Below are positions 17,279-25,291 of a stretch of DNA of 64,000 nucleotides, one piece after another. Position numbers and translations under genes: made by a program. Origin of the DNA: Pseudoflavonifractor sp050943825 (GTDB lineage Bacteria > Bacillota > Clostridia > Oscillospirales > Oscillospiraceae); contig NZ_JBMNPX010000013.1 in NCBI RefSeq assembly GCF_050943825.1, positions 12,763 through 76,762 on the forward strand, in the 5' to 3' direction. How positions within the stretch are numbered: the first letter of the stretch is position 1; each line of letters opens with the position of its first letter. Under the pieces are notes generated by a model. That model did no database searches and was not told the origin of the DNA. It was given only the letters and a program-made list of their open reading frames with translations.

Positions 17279-18460
17279 ATGAATGCCTTTACCTATCATG
17301 TACCGACCAAGGTTATTTTTGGTGAGAATACGGAGACTCAGGCCGGACAGGCGATCCGGGACGCCGGTGGCAGCAACGTGCTGGTCATCTACGGCGGCGG
17401 CAGCGCGGTGCGCAGCGGCCTGCTGGACCGTGTTACCGCCTCGCTGGAGGCGGCCGGACTGCCCTGGCAGGCGGTGGGCGGCGTACAGCCCAATCCCCAC
17501 CTGGGCCTGGCTCAGGAGACGGTGGACAAGTTCCGGGACAAGGGCATCGACTTTGTGCTGGCAGTGGGCGGCGGCAGCGTCATCGACACGGCCAAGGCGG
17601 TGGCCCACGGTCTGGCCCGGCCCGACGTGCCCATCTGGGACTATTACAGCGGCAAGGCCAAGGTGACGGCCACGCTGAAAAAAGGATCCGTCCTCACCAT
17701 CGCGGCGGCGGGCAGTGAGACGTCGGACTCCGCCGTGCTCACCAACGAGGGGAATGGTCAGAAGAAGGGCATCAACACCCCCTTCAACCAGCCGGATTTT
17801 GCCATTATGAATCCCGCTCTGACATGCACTCTGCCGCCCCGGCAGACGGCCTGCGGCGTGGCTGACATCATGATGCACACCATGGACCGCTATTTCAGCG
17901 TCCAGACCGACAACGCCCTCACCGACGGTATTGCCGAGGCGCTGCTCCGCACGGTGATTGAGTACGGGCGGGTGGCCATGGACAACCCGGAGGACCTGAA
18001 GGCCCGGTCCGAGATTATGTGGTGCGGCAGCTTGTCCCATGACGGCCTCACCGGTCTGGGCCAGCCCAAGGACTTCTCTGCCCACGCCCTGGGCCACGAG
18101 CTCTCGGGCATGTTCGACATTCCCCATGGCGAGAGCTTGACCATCATGTGGCCTGCCTGGGCCCGGTATGTGTACCGGGATGCCCCCGGCCGCTTCGCCC
18201 GCTTTGGCCGGAATGTCTGGGGTATCCAGGATGGAGATGAGGAGCGGGCCGCTCTGGCGGCCATCCGGGCCACCGAGCAGTATTTCCGCCATGTGCTGAA
18301 GCTGCCCATCTGCTTCAGCCAGGCCATGGGCGTGCAGGACGATGCTACCCTCCGGGACCTGGCTGTGCGTTCCACCTACTACGGCGGCCGCCGGGTGGGA
18401 CAGCTCCACCCCATGGAGAAGGACGAGATTTATCTGGTCTACCAGCTGGCCAACCACTGA
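17279..18460 (+). CDS. Iron-containing alcohol dehydrogenase (butanol dehydrogenase-like)
   Basis: This is a group III metal-dependent alcohol dehydrogenase, probably reducing aldehydes with NAD(P)H during fermentation. The start at 17279 follows AAGGAGG at 17263-17269; the frame is open further upstream but only antisense to the his terminator. The 393 residues carry the GGGS nucleotide-binding loops (YGGGSAV, VGGGSVIDTAKA) and the metal region DIMMHTMDRY then HALGHELSG and IPHGESLTI with the iron-binding histidines. It resembles YqhD/BdhA by eye; the exact substrate is unknown. A TATACT box at 17232-17237 may be its -10. Confidence 0.88.
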   Translation: MNAFTYHVPTKVIFGENTETQAGQAIRDAGGSNVLVIYGGGSAVRSGLLDRVTASLEAAGLPWQAVGGVQPNPHLGLAQETVDKFRDKGIDFVLAVGGGSVIDTAKAVAHGLARPDVPIWDYYSGKAKVTATLKKGSVLTIAAAGSETSDSAVLTNEGNGQKKGINTPFNQPDFAIMNPALTCTLPPRQTACGVADIMMHTMDRYFSVQTDNALTDGIAEALLRTVIEYGRVAMDNPEDLKARSEIMWCGSLSHDGLTGLGQPKDFSAHALGHELSGMFDIPHGESLTIMWPAWARYVYRDAPGRFARFGRNVWGIQDGDEERAALAAIRATEQYFRHVLKLPICFSQAMGVQDDATLRDLAVRSTYYGGRRVGQLHPMEKDEIYLVYQLANH

Positions 18461-18467
18461 GAAAAGC

Positions 18468-18495
18468 GCAGCGGCGCCCGTAAGGGCGCCGCTGC
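18468..18495. terminator. Hairpin between convergent alcohol dehydrogenase and nitroreductase genes
   Basis: A perfect 12-bp GC-rich stem (18468-18479 with 18484-18495) with a GTAA loop sits between two convergent genes. It has A-rich sequence on the left, giving a short U-run for the minus-strand transcript. Confidence 0.7.
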
Positions 18496-18505
18496 GGCTT
18501 GATTG

Positions 18506-19009
18506 TCAGCCCTTCCAGAAGCTGACCTTGTCCGGGTCGTACTGGTCTGTTCTGGGCCGCTCCTCGGCGGGCCAGCCCAGGGCTACGATGCCCACGGGGA
18601 GCAGGGTGTCGTCCAGCCGGAAGTAGCGGGAGAAGCCCTCAACCCGCTCCGGCTTGGGGGCCACCGCGCACCAGCATGCGCCCAGTCCCTGGTGTACCGC
18701 CTCCACCAGCAGGTTTTCAATGGCGGCGGCGCAGTTGACGTACAGATACCCCTCGCTGGCCTCGGCGCTGCGGTCGCCCATGACCATGATGGCGGCCTGA
18801 GCCTGACGCATCATGCCTGTGTAGGGCTGGAGGGACGGGATGTCGTCCAGGGTTTTCCGGTCGGTGATGACCAGGAAACGCCAGCTCTGGGTGTTGCGGG
18901 CAGAGGGGGCGTTCATGGCGGCCCGGAGCAGCTCGGTGATGACCTCCTCCGGGATGGGGCGGTCAGTGTAGCGGCGGATGCTGCGGCGGTCAAACAGTTC
19001 TTTCAGCAT
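18506..19009 (-). CDS. Nitroreductase-family flavoprotein
   Basis: This is an FMN-dependent NAD(P)H oxidoreductase of the small nitroreductase type. The ATG at 19009 has GGAGGAAC upstream on its strand, and is preferred to a longer frame starting at 19030. The 167 residues begin with KELFDRRSIRRYTDRPIP, the FMN phosphate-binding Arg region, and continue with NAPSARNTQSWRF and, near the C terminus, an acidic FMN-contact segment. The physiological substrate cannot be read from sequence. It is transcribed away from rex. Confidence 0.88.
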   Translation of the reverse strand: MLKELFDRRSIRRYTDRPIPEEVITELLRAAMNAPSARNTQSWRFLVITDRKTLDDIPSLQPYTGMMRQAQAAIMVMGDRSAEASEGYLYVNCAAAIENLLVEAVHQGLGACWCAVAPKPERVEGFSRYFRLDDTLLPVGIVALGWPAEERPRTDQYDPDKVSFWKG

Positions 19010-19146
19010 AGAGGTTCCTCCTTGACGCATTGCGGATGGTGAAACAGAAAAGCGGGGTAGAGCTGATTTTTGACGCCATAATTATAGCATACGCGGCAAA
19101 AAAGCGAAAGGCAAAAGGGGTGCAGCGGGAAAGAGCGTGAAAAAAA

Positions 19147-19175
19147 TTGACAAGTGCACGGTACTGGGGTAAACT
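19147..19175 (+). promoter_or_regulatory. Promoter of rex
   Basis: TTGACA at 19147-19152 and TAAACT at 19170-19175 are 17 bases apart. They lie about 70 bases before the rex start. Confidence 0.65.
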
Positions 19176-19247
19176 AATAAAATAAGTACGAAACCCGCCT
19201 CACGGGAAAAATACAGCCAACGAAAACAGAGTGAGTGTGATGAAACG

Positions 19248-19883
19248 ATGAGAAAGCAGAAGGTATCCAGCGCCGTAATCCGGCGTCTGCCGCGGTATTA
19301 CCGCCATCTGAACGATCTCTTTCAAGCCGGTACTGTCCGGATTTCCTCCAACGCCCTGGGCAGCTCCATGGGCCTGACCGCATCTCAGATCCGGCAGGAC
19401 CTGTCCTGCTTCGGCGAGTTTGGCCAGCAGGGCTACGGCTATAATGTAGAGAAGCTGCGGGGTGAGATCTCCGACATTCTGGGTATGAACCGCTCTCATA
19501 CGGCGGTGATCCTGGGCGCCGGTAACCTGGGCCGGGCACTGATTGAGAACTTCCACTTTGAGAAGAACGGCTTCCAGCTGACGGCGGCCTTTGATGTGAA
19601 CCCGGATATTGTGGGCAGCACCATCGGCGGCGTGACCATCCGCCATGCGGATACGCTGGAGGAGTATATGAAGGAGCATCCCACCAGCGTGGGCGTGCTT
19701 ACCGTTCCCGGCCGGGTGGCCAATGGCCTGGCGGAGCGTCTGGTGGCCGCCGGCGTGAAGGGCATCTGGAACTTCACCAATATTGAGCTGAACCTGCCTG
19801 ACGCCGGCAATGTGATCATTGAGGACGTGCACTTTGCCGACAGCCTGCTGGCGCTGAGCTATATGATTTCCGAGACAGACTGA
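19248..19883 (+). CDS. rex: Redox-sensing transcriptional repressor Rex
   Basis: Rex binds DNA when NAD+ is high and lets go when NADH rises, controlling fermentation genes. The 211 residues comprise a winged-helix N-terminal domain (PRYYRHLNDLFQAG, then SQIRQDLSCFGEFGQQGYGY) and a Rossmann domain with the NADH-binding GAGNLGRAL at about residues 87-95. The C-terminal helix is domain-swapped in the family dimer. The nearby alcohol dehydrogenase is the kind of gene Rex usually controls, but I did not find a clear Rex operator upstream of it. Confidence 0.96.
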   Translation: MRKQKVSSAVIRRLPRYYRHLNDLFQAGTVRISSNALGSSMGLTASQIRQDLSCFGEFGQQGYGYNVEKLRGEISDILGMNRSHTAVILGAGNLGRALIENFHFEKNGFQLTAAFDVNPDIVGSTIGGVTIRHADTLEEYMKEHPTSVGVLTVPGRVANGLAERLVAAGVKGIWNFTNIELNLPDAGNVIIEDVHFADSLLALSYMISETD

Positions 19884-19900
19884 GACCCCGGGAGTAAAAT

Positions 19901-21052
19901 ATGAGACGAATTGCGGCAGCCCTGCTGGCTATGCTTCTGCTGGCCGGCTGTGTGGCGGCGGTAGCGGCGGGCGGAAGTGCATCTGACCCGCTGCTGACCC
20001 AGTCCTATCTGACCAATACCTATATTCCCGAGACCGTGGCACAGGCGGACAAGGAGATCGAGAGCGGGCTCAATGGGGTCTACAATGACGCGCTGACCAA
20101 GCTCAAGACGCAGGCTGAGCTGTACCAGGCCCGGGCGGACGCGCTGGCCGGGGAGGGCGGGGGATATGCCGCCTCCTTTACCGAGCAGCGGTTCAAGCGG
20201 GGGGATGTCATCACGCTGGACACCGGCTCCAGCGGCATGCTGCTGGCCGGGTCCGCCACCATCTCTTACACCTCGGGCGGCGTGGTGGATATGACCACAG
20301 CCGCTGACGTGGCCTCCGGCACGGCCATGACGGCCCAGCACCGCTATCTGGCCGCGGAGAATACCATGTGCCAGCTGACCATTACCTCAGACACCGCTGT
20401 GCTGGCGCCTCAGGGGTTTTATTCGGTCACTAAAAGCGATGCCACGGACTACAACGAGCTGGCCAACGCCCTGAAGGAGATGGGACTGTTCAAGGGCGGC
20501 GATACGGCCTACGGCGATGGGCTGATGCTGGAGAACGCCCCCACTCGGATTGAGGGACTGATCATGTTCCTGCGTCTGCTGGGAGAGGAAGAGGCGGCTC
20601 TGGCTGTCACAGACCCCTGTCCCTTTGTGGACGTGCCTGAGTGGTGTCAGAACTACGTGACCTACGCCTATGCCAAGGGGTATACCAAGGGCGTGGGTGC
20701 GGACAGCCCGGAACTGTACTTTGCCCCCTATGTGACCATCACTGCCGGTGAGTATATGACCTTTGTGCTCCGGGCACTGGGTTATCAGGACAGCGGCGAC
20801 AACCCGGACTTCCAGTGGGATTCGGCGCTGCTGCGCAGCCTGGAGCTGGGGTGCATCACCGACGGGGAGTACAAGCTGCTGGTGGAGGAGCCCTTCCTTC
20901 GGGCCCAGGTGGCCTATGTGTCCTACTACGCGCTGGACGCCAAGATGAAGTCCGGCGGGACCCTGCTCAGCCATCTCTCTTCGGTGGGTACGCTGGATGC
21001 CGCCAAGGTCAAGAAGGTGCGGGACAGCGTGGTGACAGAGCGAATTGCATAA
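19901..21052 (+). CDS. Predicted lipoprotein with S-layer homology (SLH) region
   Basis: A signal peptide with lipobox (LLLAGC, Cys at about residue 17) suggests membrane anchoring outside the cell. A helical segment (about residues 45-85) follows, then a beta-rich central part, and in the C-terminal half an SLH-like stretch around FVDVPEWCQNYVTYAYAKGYTKG and YVTITAGEYMTFVLRALGYQ. SLH repeats usually bind wall polymers. The 383-residue protein lies 17 bases after rex and may share its transcript. Its precise role is unknown. Confidence 0.72.
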   Translation: MRRIAAALLAMLLLAGCVAAVAAGGSASDPLLTQSYLTNTYIPETVAQADKEIESGLNGVYNDALTKLKTQAELYQARADALAGEGGGYAASFTEQRFKRGDVITLDTGSSGMLLAGSATISYTSGGVVDMTTAADVASGTAMTAQHRYLAAENTMCQLTITSDTAVLAPQGFYSVTKSDATDYNELANALKEMGLFKGGDTAYGDGLMLENAPTRIEGLIMFLRLLGEEEAALAVTDPCPFVDVPEWCQNYVTYAYAKGYTKGVGADSPELYFAPYVTITAGEYMTFVLRALGYQDSGDNPDFQWDSALLRSLELGCITDGEYKLLVEEPFLRAQVAYVSYYALDAKMKSGGTLLSHLSSVGTLDAAKVKKVRDSVVTERIA

Positions 21053-21054
21053 CG

Positions 21055-21095
21055 AAATCCCCGGCAGCCCAATGGACTGCCGGGGATTTATTCTT
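21055..21095 (+). terminator. Terminator after the SLH protein gene
   Basis: A perfect 13-bp stem (21055-21067 with 21077-21089) is followed by ATTCTTTCC. Confidence 0.8.
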
Positions 21096-21229
21096 TCCAT
21101 CTCAGCCTGTGATGCCGCGGCCCGCACCAATCAGGGCGTGGGGCATAGTATGAAGTGAGGCCGCGCAGGAGAAGCCGCAGGGCAGACTCCGGCAGCCGGT
21201 CTCCATTTCATTTCAGGAGGTACTTCATT

Positions 21230-21373
21230 ATGGGGTGCTGCAATAACGGTTCCGGCTGGGGTGGCTGCGGCTGCCTGTGGATCATCATCCTCATCATCAT
21301 TCTGTGCTGCTGCTGCGGCGGCGGGAGCATGGGTGGCTGCAACAACGGCTGCGGCAATAACTGCGGCTGCTGA
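21230..21373 (+). CDS. Tiny Cys/Gly/Asn-rich membrane peptide (47 aa)
   Basis: A strong ribosome site (TCAGGAGG, 21213-21220) precedes an ATG at 21230. The 47-residue product has 14 cysteines in three parts: MGCCNNGSGWGGCGC, a very hydrophobic helix made mostly of Leu/Ile, then CCCCGGG and a tail rich in Gly, Asn and Cys. It resembles in style the short YjcZ-like sporulation peptides of Bacilli, but I do not recognise a named family. A terminator follows it. The low complexity of the codons (many TGC, GGC) calls for caution, but the start, ribosome site and terminator fit a real gene. Confidence 0.65.
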   Translation: MGCCNNGSGWGGCGCLWIIILIIILCCCCGGGSMGGCNNGCGNNCGC

Positions 21374-21399
21374 GAGAGCAGACTGAACATAAGAACGAA

Positions 21400-21425
21400 G
21401 GGCCGGGCGCACGCGCGCCCGGCCC
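21400..21425. terminator. GC-rich hairpin between the small peptide and gltX
   Basis: A perfect 11-bp stem (21400-21410 with 21415-21425) with a 4-base loop sits between convergent genes. It has no long T-run. Confidence 0.65.
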
Positions 21426-21459
21426 TCTGTCATGAGAACACGGAAATAGTAGGGGAGAC

Positions 21460-22944
21460 TCAGCCGCCCAGCTGGGTGATACCCTTGCGGATGCGGGCGA
21501 GGGCCTCGTCCCGGCCCAGGATGTGGCACAGTTCCACAGCGCCGCCGGGGGTGACGGCCTTGCCGGACAGGGCGGTGCGCACCGGCCACATGATCCGGCC
21601 GTTCTTCAGCTCCAGCTTCTCGGCCAGACCGATGAGGGCGTCGTGGATGGTGTCGTAGGTCCAGTCGGTGAGCCCCTCCAGCACGGGGAGCACCTGATTG
21701 AGGGCCTCCAGGGAGTTGGCCTCGTTGGTCTTCATCTTCTTGTGGCAGTAGAGCTCGTTGGAGTACTCGGGCAGGGCGTCAAAGAAGTCCACCTGGGGGG
21801 CGATATCCAGCAGGGTGTCGCACCGGGGCTGGACCAGGGGAGCGATGAGCTTCAGGTCAATGCCGGGGGTCTTGACGGCCTCCTGGAGGTAGGGCTCAGC
21901 CAGGGCGTAGAAGTCCTCGGCGGAGAGCTCCCGCAGGTACTTGGCGTTGAAGTAGCGCAGCTTCTCAATGTCGAAGATGGCGGGGGACTTGGAGATGCCG
22001 CCGATATCGAACACACGGGAGAGCTCCTCCAGGGAGAAGAACTCCTGCTCGCTGTACTCGCCCCGGGGGGACCAGCCCAGCAGGGTGACGTAGTTGACCA
22101 CAGCCTGGGAGAGGAAGCCCTGGGCGATGAGGTCCTGGTAGGAGGGGTCGCCGTGGCGCTTGCTCATCTTGTTGTGGGCGTCCCGCATGACGGGGGAGCA
22201 GTGGATATAGGTGGGCACTTCCCAGCCGAAGGCCTGGTAGAGCAGGTTGTACTTGGGGGCGGAGGAGAGGTACTCGCTGCCCCGGACCACGTGGGTGATG
22301 CCCATCAGGTGGTCGTCGATGACGTTGGCGAAGTTGTAGGTGGGCAGACCGTCGGACTTGATAAGCACCTGGTCGTCCAGGGTGTCGTTGTCCACGGTGA
22401 TGTCGCCGAACACGGCGTCGGAGAAGGTGGTGGTTCCGCCGGCGGGGATTTTCTGGCGGATGACGTAGGAAGCACCGGCGGCAATCCGGGCCTTGGCCTC
22501 CTCCAGGCTCAGGGAGCGGCAGGGGTCAGCGGCCCGGTCAAAGTTGCCGCTCTCCTCCTCACTCTCGGTCTTCTCGCAGAAGCAGTAGTAAGCGTGGCCC
22601 CGCTCCACCAGCAGCTCAGCGTACTTGCCATAGGTGTCCCGGCGCTCGGTCTGGATATAGGGGGCCACAGGGCCGCCGATATCAGGACCCTCGTCCCAGG
22701 TCAGGCCGCACTCCCGGAGGGTTTTGTAGATGACCTCGGTGGCGCCTTCCACCAGGCGCTCCTGGTCAGTGTCCTCAATGCGCAGGATAAAAGTGCCGCC
22801 CTGATGGCGGGCGATGAGCCAGGTGTAGAGGGCGGTACGCAGGTTTCCGATGTGCATATAGCCGGTGGGGGAGGGGGCGAAGCGGGTGCGGACTTTGCCC
22901 TTGGGGATGCGGGCCTCCATGTCGTCAAACCATTTCATATCCAT
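21460..22944 (-). CDS. gltX: Glutamate--tRNA ligase
   Basis: GltX charges tRNA-Glu (and in many Gram-positives also tRNA-Gln). The ATG at 22944 was chosen because GGAGG lies six bases upstream; the frame is open further but without a site. The 494 residues carry the class I HIGH-type motif in FAPSPTGYMHIGNLRTA and the KMSKS-type motif in NKMSKRHGD. The C-terminal helical anticodon-binding domain is complete. The gene diverges from trpS across a 192-base region holding overlapping promoters. Confidence 0.97.
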   Translation of the reverse strand: MDMKWFDDMEARIPKGKVRTRFAPSPTGYMHIGNLRTALYTWLIARHQGGTFILRIEDTDQERLVEGATEVIYKTLRECGLTWDEGPDIGGPVAPYIQTERRDTYGKYAELLVERGHAYYCFCEKTESEEESGNFDRAADPCRSLSLEEAKARIAAGASYVIRQKIPAGGTTTFSDAVFGDITVDNDTLDDQVLIKSDGLPTYNFANVIDDHLMGITHVVRGSEYLSSAPKYNLLYQAFGWEVPTYIHCSPVMRDAHNKMSKRHGDPSYQDLIAQGFLSQAVVNYVTLLGWSPRGEYSEQEFFSLEELSRVFDIGGISKSPAIFDIEKLRYFNAKYLRELSAEDFYALAEPYLQEAVKTPGIDLKLIAPLVQPRCDTLLDIAPQVDFFDALPEYSNELYCHKKMKTNEANSLEALNQVLPVLEGLTDWTYDTIHDALIGLAEKLELKNGRIMWPVRTALSGKAVTPGGAVELCHILGRDEALARIRKGITQLGG

Positions 22945-23012
22945 GGTGATGCCTCCAGTGGTAATAATTGTGAGAATCACGCCGACAGGCGGAAGTTCTT
23001 CTGATCTTTACC

Positions 23013-23041
23013 ATTCTAAAGGTAAGGGTAAAACTTGTCAA
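23013..23041 (-). promoter_or_regulatory. Promoter of gltX
   Basis: On the minus strand TTGACA (23036-23041) and TAGAAT (23013-23018) are exactly 17 bases apart. The -35 box overlaps the -35 of the trpS promoter on the other strand. Confidence 0.75.
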
Positions 23042-23063
23042 GCGGTACGCCATGTGGTATGAT
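23035..23063 (+). promoter_or_regulatory. Promoter of trpS
   Basis: TTGTCA (23035-23040) and TATGAT (23058-23063) are exactly 17 bases apart. The leader to the trpS ATG is about 70 bases, too short for a T-box riboswitch. Confidence 0.75.
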
Positions 23064-23136
23064 AAACTGGTATGTAAATATGCGCCCCGAGAGAGGGAAA
23101 AAGTCTCCGGAGGCGCAGTCGAGGTGTAAAACAGAA

Positions 23137-24138
23137 ATGGAAACGACAAAGAAAGTAATGCTCTCCGGCATCCAGCCCAGCGGCGACCTGCACCTGGGCA
23201 ACTACCTTGGCGCCATCAAGAACTGGGGCGCCCGGGCGGACGAGTTTGACTGCTACTATTTCATGGCCGACATGCACACCATCACCGTCCGCCAGACTCC
23301 TGCCGATCTGCGCCGCCGCACCCTGGAGCAGCTGGCCCAGTACATCGCCTGCGGCCTGGACCCGGAGAAGAACACCCTGTTCGTCCAGTCCCACGTCCAC
23401 CAGCACGCGGAGCTGGCCTGGGTGCTGTCCTGCTACACCATGTTCGGCGAGCTCTCCCGCATGACCCAGTTCAAGGACAAGTCCGCCAAGCACGCCGACA
23501 ACATCAATGCCGGTCTGTTCACCTACCCCTGCCTGATGGCGGCGGACATCCTGCTCTACCAGCCCGACTTTGTGCCCGTGGGCGAGGACCAGAAGCAGCA
23601 CGTGGAGCTGACCCGCAACATCGCCCAGCGGTTCAACCATGTCTACGGCGACGTGCTCAAGATGCCCGAGCCCTATATTCCCAAGATGGGCGCCCGTGTC
23701 ATGAGCCTGAACCAGCCCGACACCAAGATGAGCAAGTCCATCCCTGAGGGCTGCGTGTTCCTCATGGAGAAGCCGGAGGACATCATGCGCAAGTTCAAGC
23801 GGGCCATCACCGACAGCGACACCGAGCGCTGCGTCCGGTATGACCGGGAGAACAAGCCCGGCGTGGCCAATCTGATGAGCATCTACTCCGCCGTCACCGG
23901 CAAGACCTTTGAGGAGATCGAGGCCGAGTTTGACGGCAAGGGCTACGGCGCCTTCAAGCCTGTGGTGGGCGAGGCCGTGGTGGAGCTGCTCCGTCCCATC
24001 CAGGAGGAGACCCGCCGGCTGCTCTCTGATAAGGCCTACCTGGAGGGCGTCTACCGGGCCGGCGCGGAGAAGGCCTCCTATGTGGCGGAGAAGACCCTGC
24101 GCAAGGTCTATAAAAAGGTGGGCTTCCTGCAGCGCTGA
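23137..24138 (+). CDS. trpS: Tryptophan--tRNA ligase
   Basis: TrpS charges tRNA-Trp. The ATG at 23137 begins METTKKVMLSGIQPSGDLHLGNYLG, placing the HIGH-type motif at the expected position; the frame upstream covers the promoter. The 333 residues include KMSKS (in DTKMSKSIPEG) and the typical SHVHQHAELAWVLSCYT segment. The ribosome site is modest (GAGGTG). tagO-like and mnaA genes follow on the same strand. Confidence 0.96.
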   Translation: METTKKVMLSGIQPSGDLHLGNYLGAIKNWGARADEFDCYYFMADMHTITVRQTPADLRRRTLEQLAQYIACGLDPEKNTLFVQSHVHQHAELAWVLSCYTMFGELSRMTQFKDKSAKHADNINAGLFTYPCLMAADILLYQPDFVPVGEDQKQHVELTRNIAQRFNHVYGDVLKMPEPYIPKMGARVMSLNQPDTKMSKSIPEGCVFLMEKPEDIMRKFKRAITDSDTERCVRYDRENKPGVANLMSIYSAVTGKTFEEIEAEFDGKGYGAFKPVVGEAVVELLRPIQEETRRLLSDKAYLEGVYRAGAEKASYVAEKTLRKVYKKVGFLQR

Positions 24139-24172
24139 AGCGGCAGTTGATTCCGTCTAAAGGAGAAGAACC

Positions 24173-25291
24173 ATGAATGTAGAACTTCGCGAGATCGGCA
24201 TGGTAGCGGCCGCCCTGGGCGTGGCGCTGATTGTCGCTCTTATTCTGACCCCCGTGGTCAAATCTCTTGCTCAGAAGGTGGGCGCGGTGGACGTGCCCAA
24301 GGACAACCGCCGGATGCACGACCATCCCATCCCCCGCATGGGCGGCCTGGCCATCTTTTTCGGCTTTATTGCCAGCACCCTGTTCTTTGTGGAGATGACC
24401 ACCCAGATCCGGGGCATGCTGCTGGGCGCGGTCATCATTGTGGTGCTGGGCATTTTTGACGATATCTACTCTTTGAAGGCATCCTTCAAGTTTGTGATTC
24501 AGATTGTGGCCGCGGTAATCGCGGTCTGCTCGGGAAATGTCATCGCCACAATCTCCAATCCCAATGTGTTCTCTGCCAACCTCTACTGGGATCTGGGCTG
24601 GCTGGCCTATCCGGCCACCGTCATCTGGATTGTGGCCATCACCAACGCCGTCAACCTGATCGACGGTCTGGACGGCCTGGCCTGCGGTGTGTCCACCATC
24701 AGCTCCATGACGCTGCTGGTCATCGCCATGTCGGTGGGGGAGGTGCCCATCGCCCTGATGGTGGCGGCCCTGTGCGGCGGCTGCCTGGGCTTCCTGCCCT
24801 ACAACCTGAACCCCGCCAAAATCTTCATGGGCGACACCGGCTCCACCTTCCTGGGCTTTGTCCTGGCGGTGATCTCGGTGCAGGGCCTCTTCAAGCTGTA
24901 CACCATCATCTCCTTTGTGGTGCCCTTCCTCATGCTGGGCCTGCCCATCTTTGACACCTGCTTTGCCTTTATCCGCCGTATCGCCCACGGCCAGAGCCCC
25001 ATGCACGCCGACCGCAGCCATGTGCACCATCGGCTCATCGACATGGGCTTCTCCCAGAAGCAGGCGGTGGCCGTGCTCTATATCATCAGCGCCATCTTGG
25101 GCCTGTCCGCTGTGGTGCTGACCACCGAGGGCCCTGTCAAGGCCATGCTGCTGCTGATGGCCCTGTGCGCCGCGGGTGCAGTGGCCGGTCAGCTTTTCAT
25201 CCACAACAACAACAAGAAAAACCGGGGCAACCCGTCCCAGAATCCGGCGGAGCCTGAGGCCGGAGCCGGGGAGGAGGAAGAAAAGAAATGA
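24173..25291 (+). CDS. Undecaprenyl-phosphate GlcNAc-1-phosphate transferase (TagO/WecA type)
   Basis: This MraY-family membrane enzyme moves a sugar-1-phosphate, usually GlcNAc-1-P, to undecaprenyl phosphate, starting wall polymer synthesis. The 372 residues have about ten membrane helices. Family motifs are the DNRRMHDHPIPRMGGLAIF segment near residue 45, NAVNLIDGLDGLA, FMGDTGSTFLGF and a His-rich loop HADRSHVHHRLIDMG. The Lys/Asn-rich tail is cytoplasmic. It overlaps the UDP-GlcNAc 2-epimerase gene by 4 bases, which fits a shared wall-polymer pathway and the uppS gene elsewhere in the window. Confidence 0.9.
   Translation: MNVELREIGMVAAALGVALIVALILTPVVKSLAQKVGAVDVPKDNRRMHDHPIPRMGGLAIFFGFIASTLFFVEMTTQIRGMLLGAVIIVVLGIFDDIYSLKASFKFVIQIVAAVIAVCSGNVIATISNPNVFSANLYWDLGWLAYPATVIWIVAITNAVNLIDGLDGLACGVSTISSMTLLVIAMSVGEVPIALMVAALCGGCLGFLPYNLNPAKIFMGDTGSTFLGFVLAVISVQGLFKLYTIISFVVPFLMLGLPIFDTCFAFIRRIAHGQSPMHADRSHVHHRLIDMGFSQKQAVAVLYIISAILGLSAVVLTTEGPVKAMLLLMALCAAGAVAGQLFIHNNNKKNRGNPSQNPAEPEAGAGEEEEKK

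Noticed and set aside
22945..23136. T-box riboswitch before trpS
   Set aside because: The mapped-by-eye promoter leaves a leader of about 70 bases, too short for a T-box, and no T-box sequence or terminator is present.
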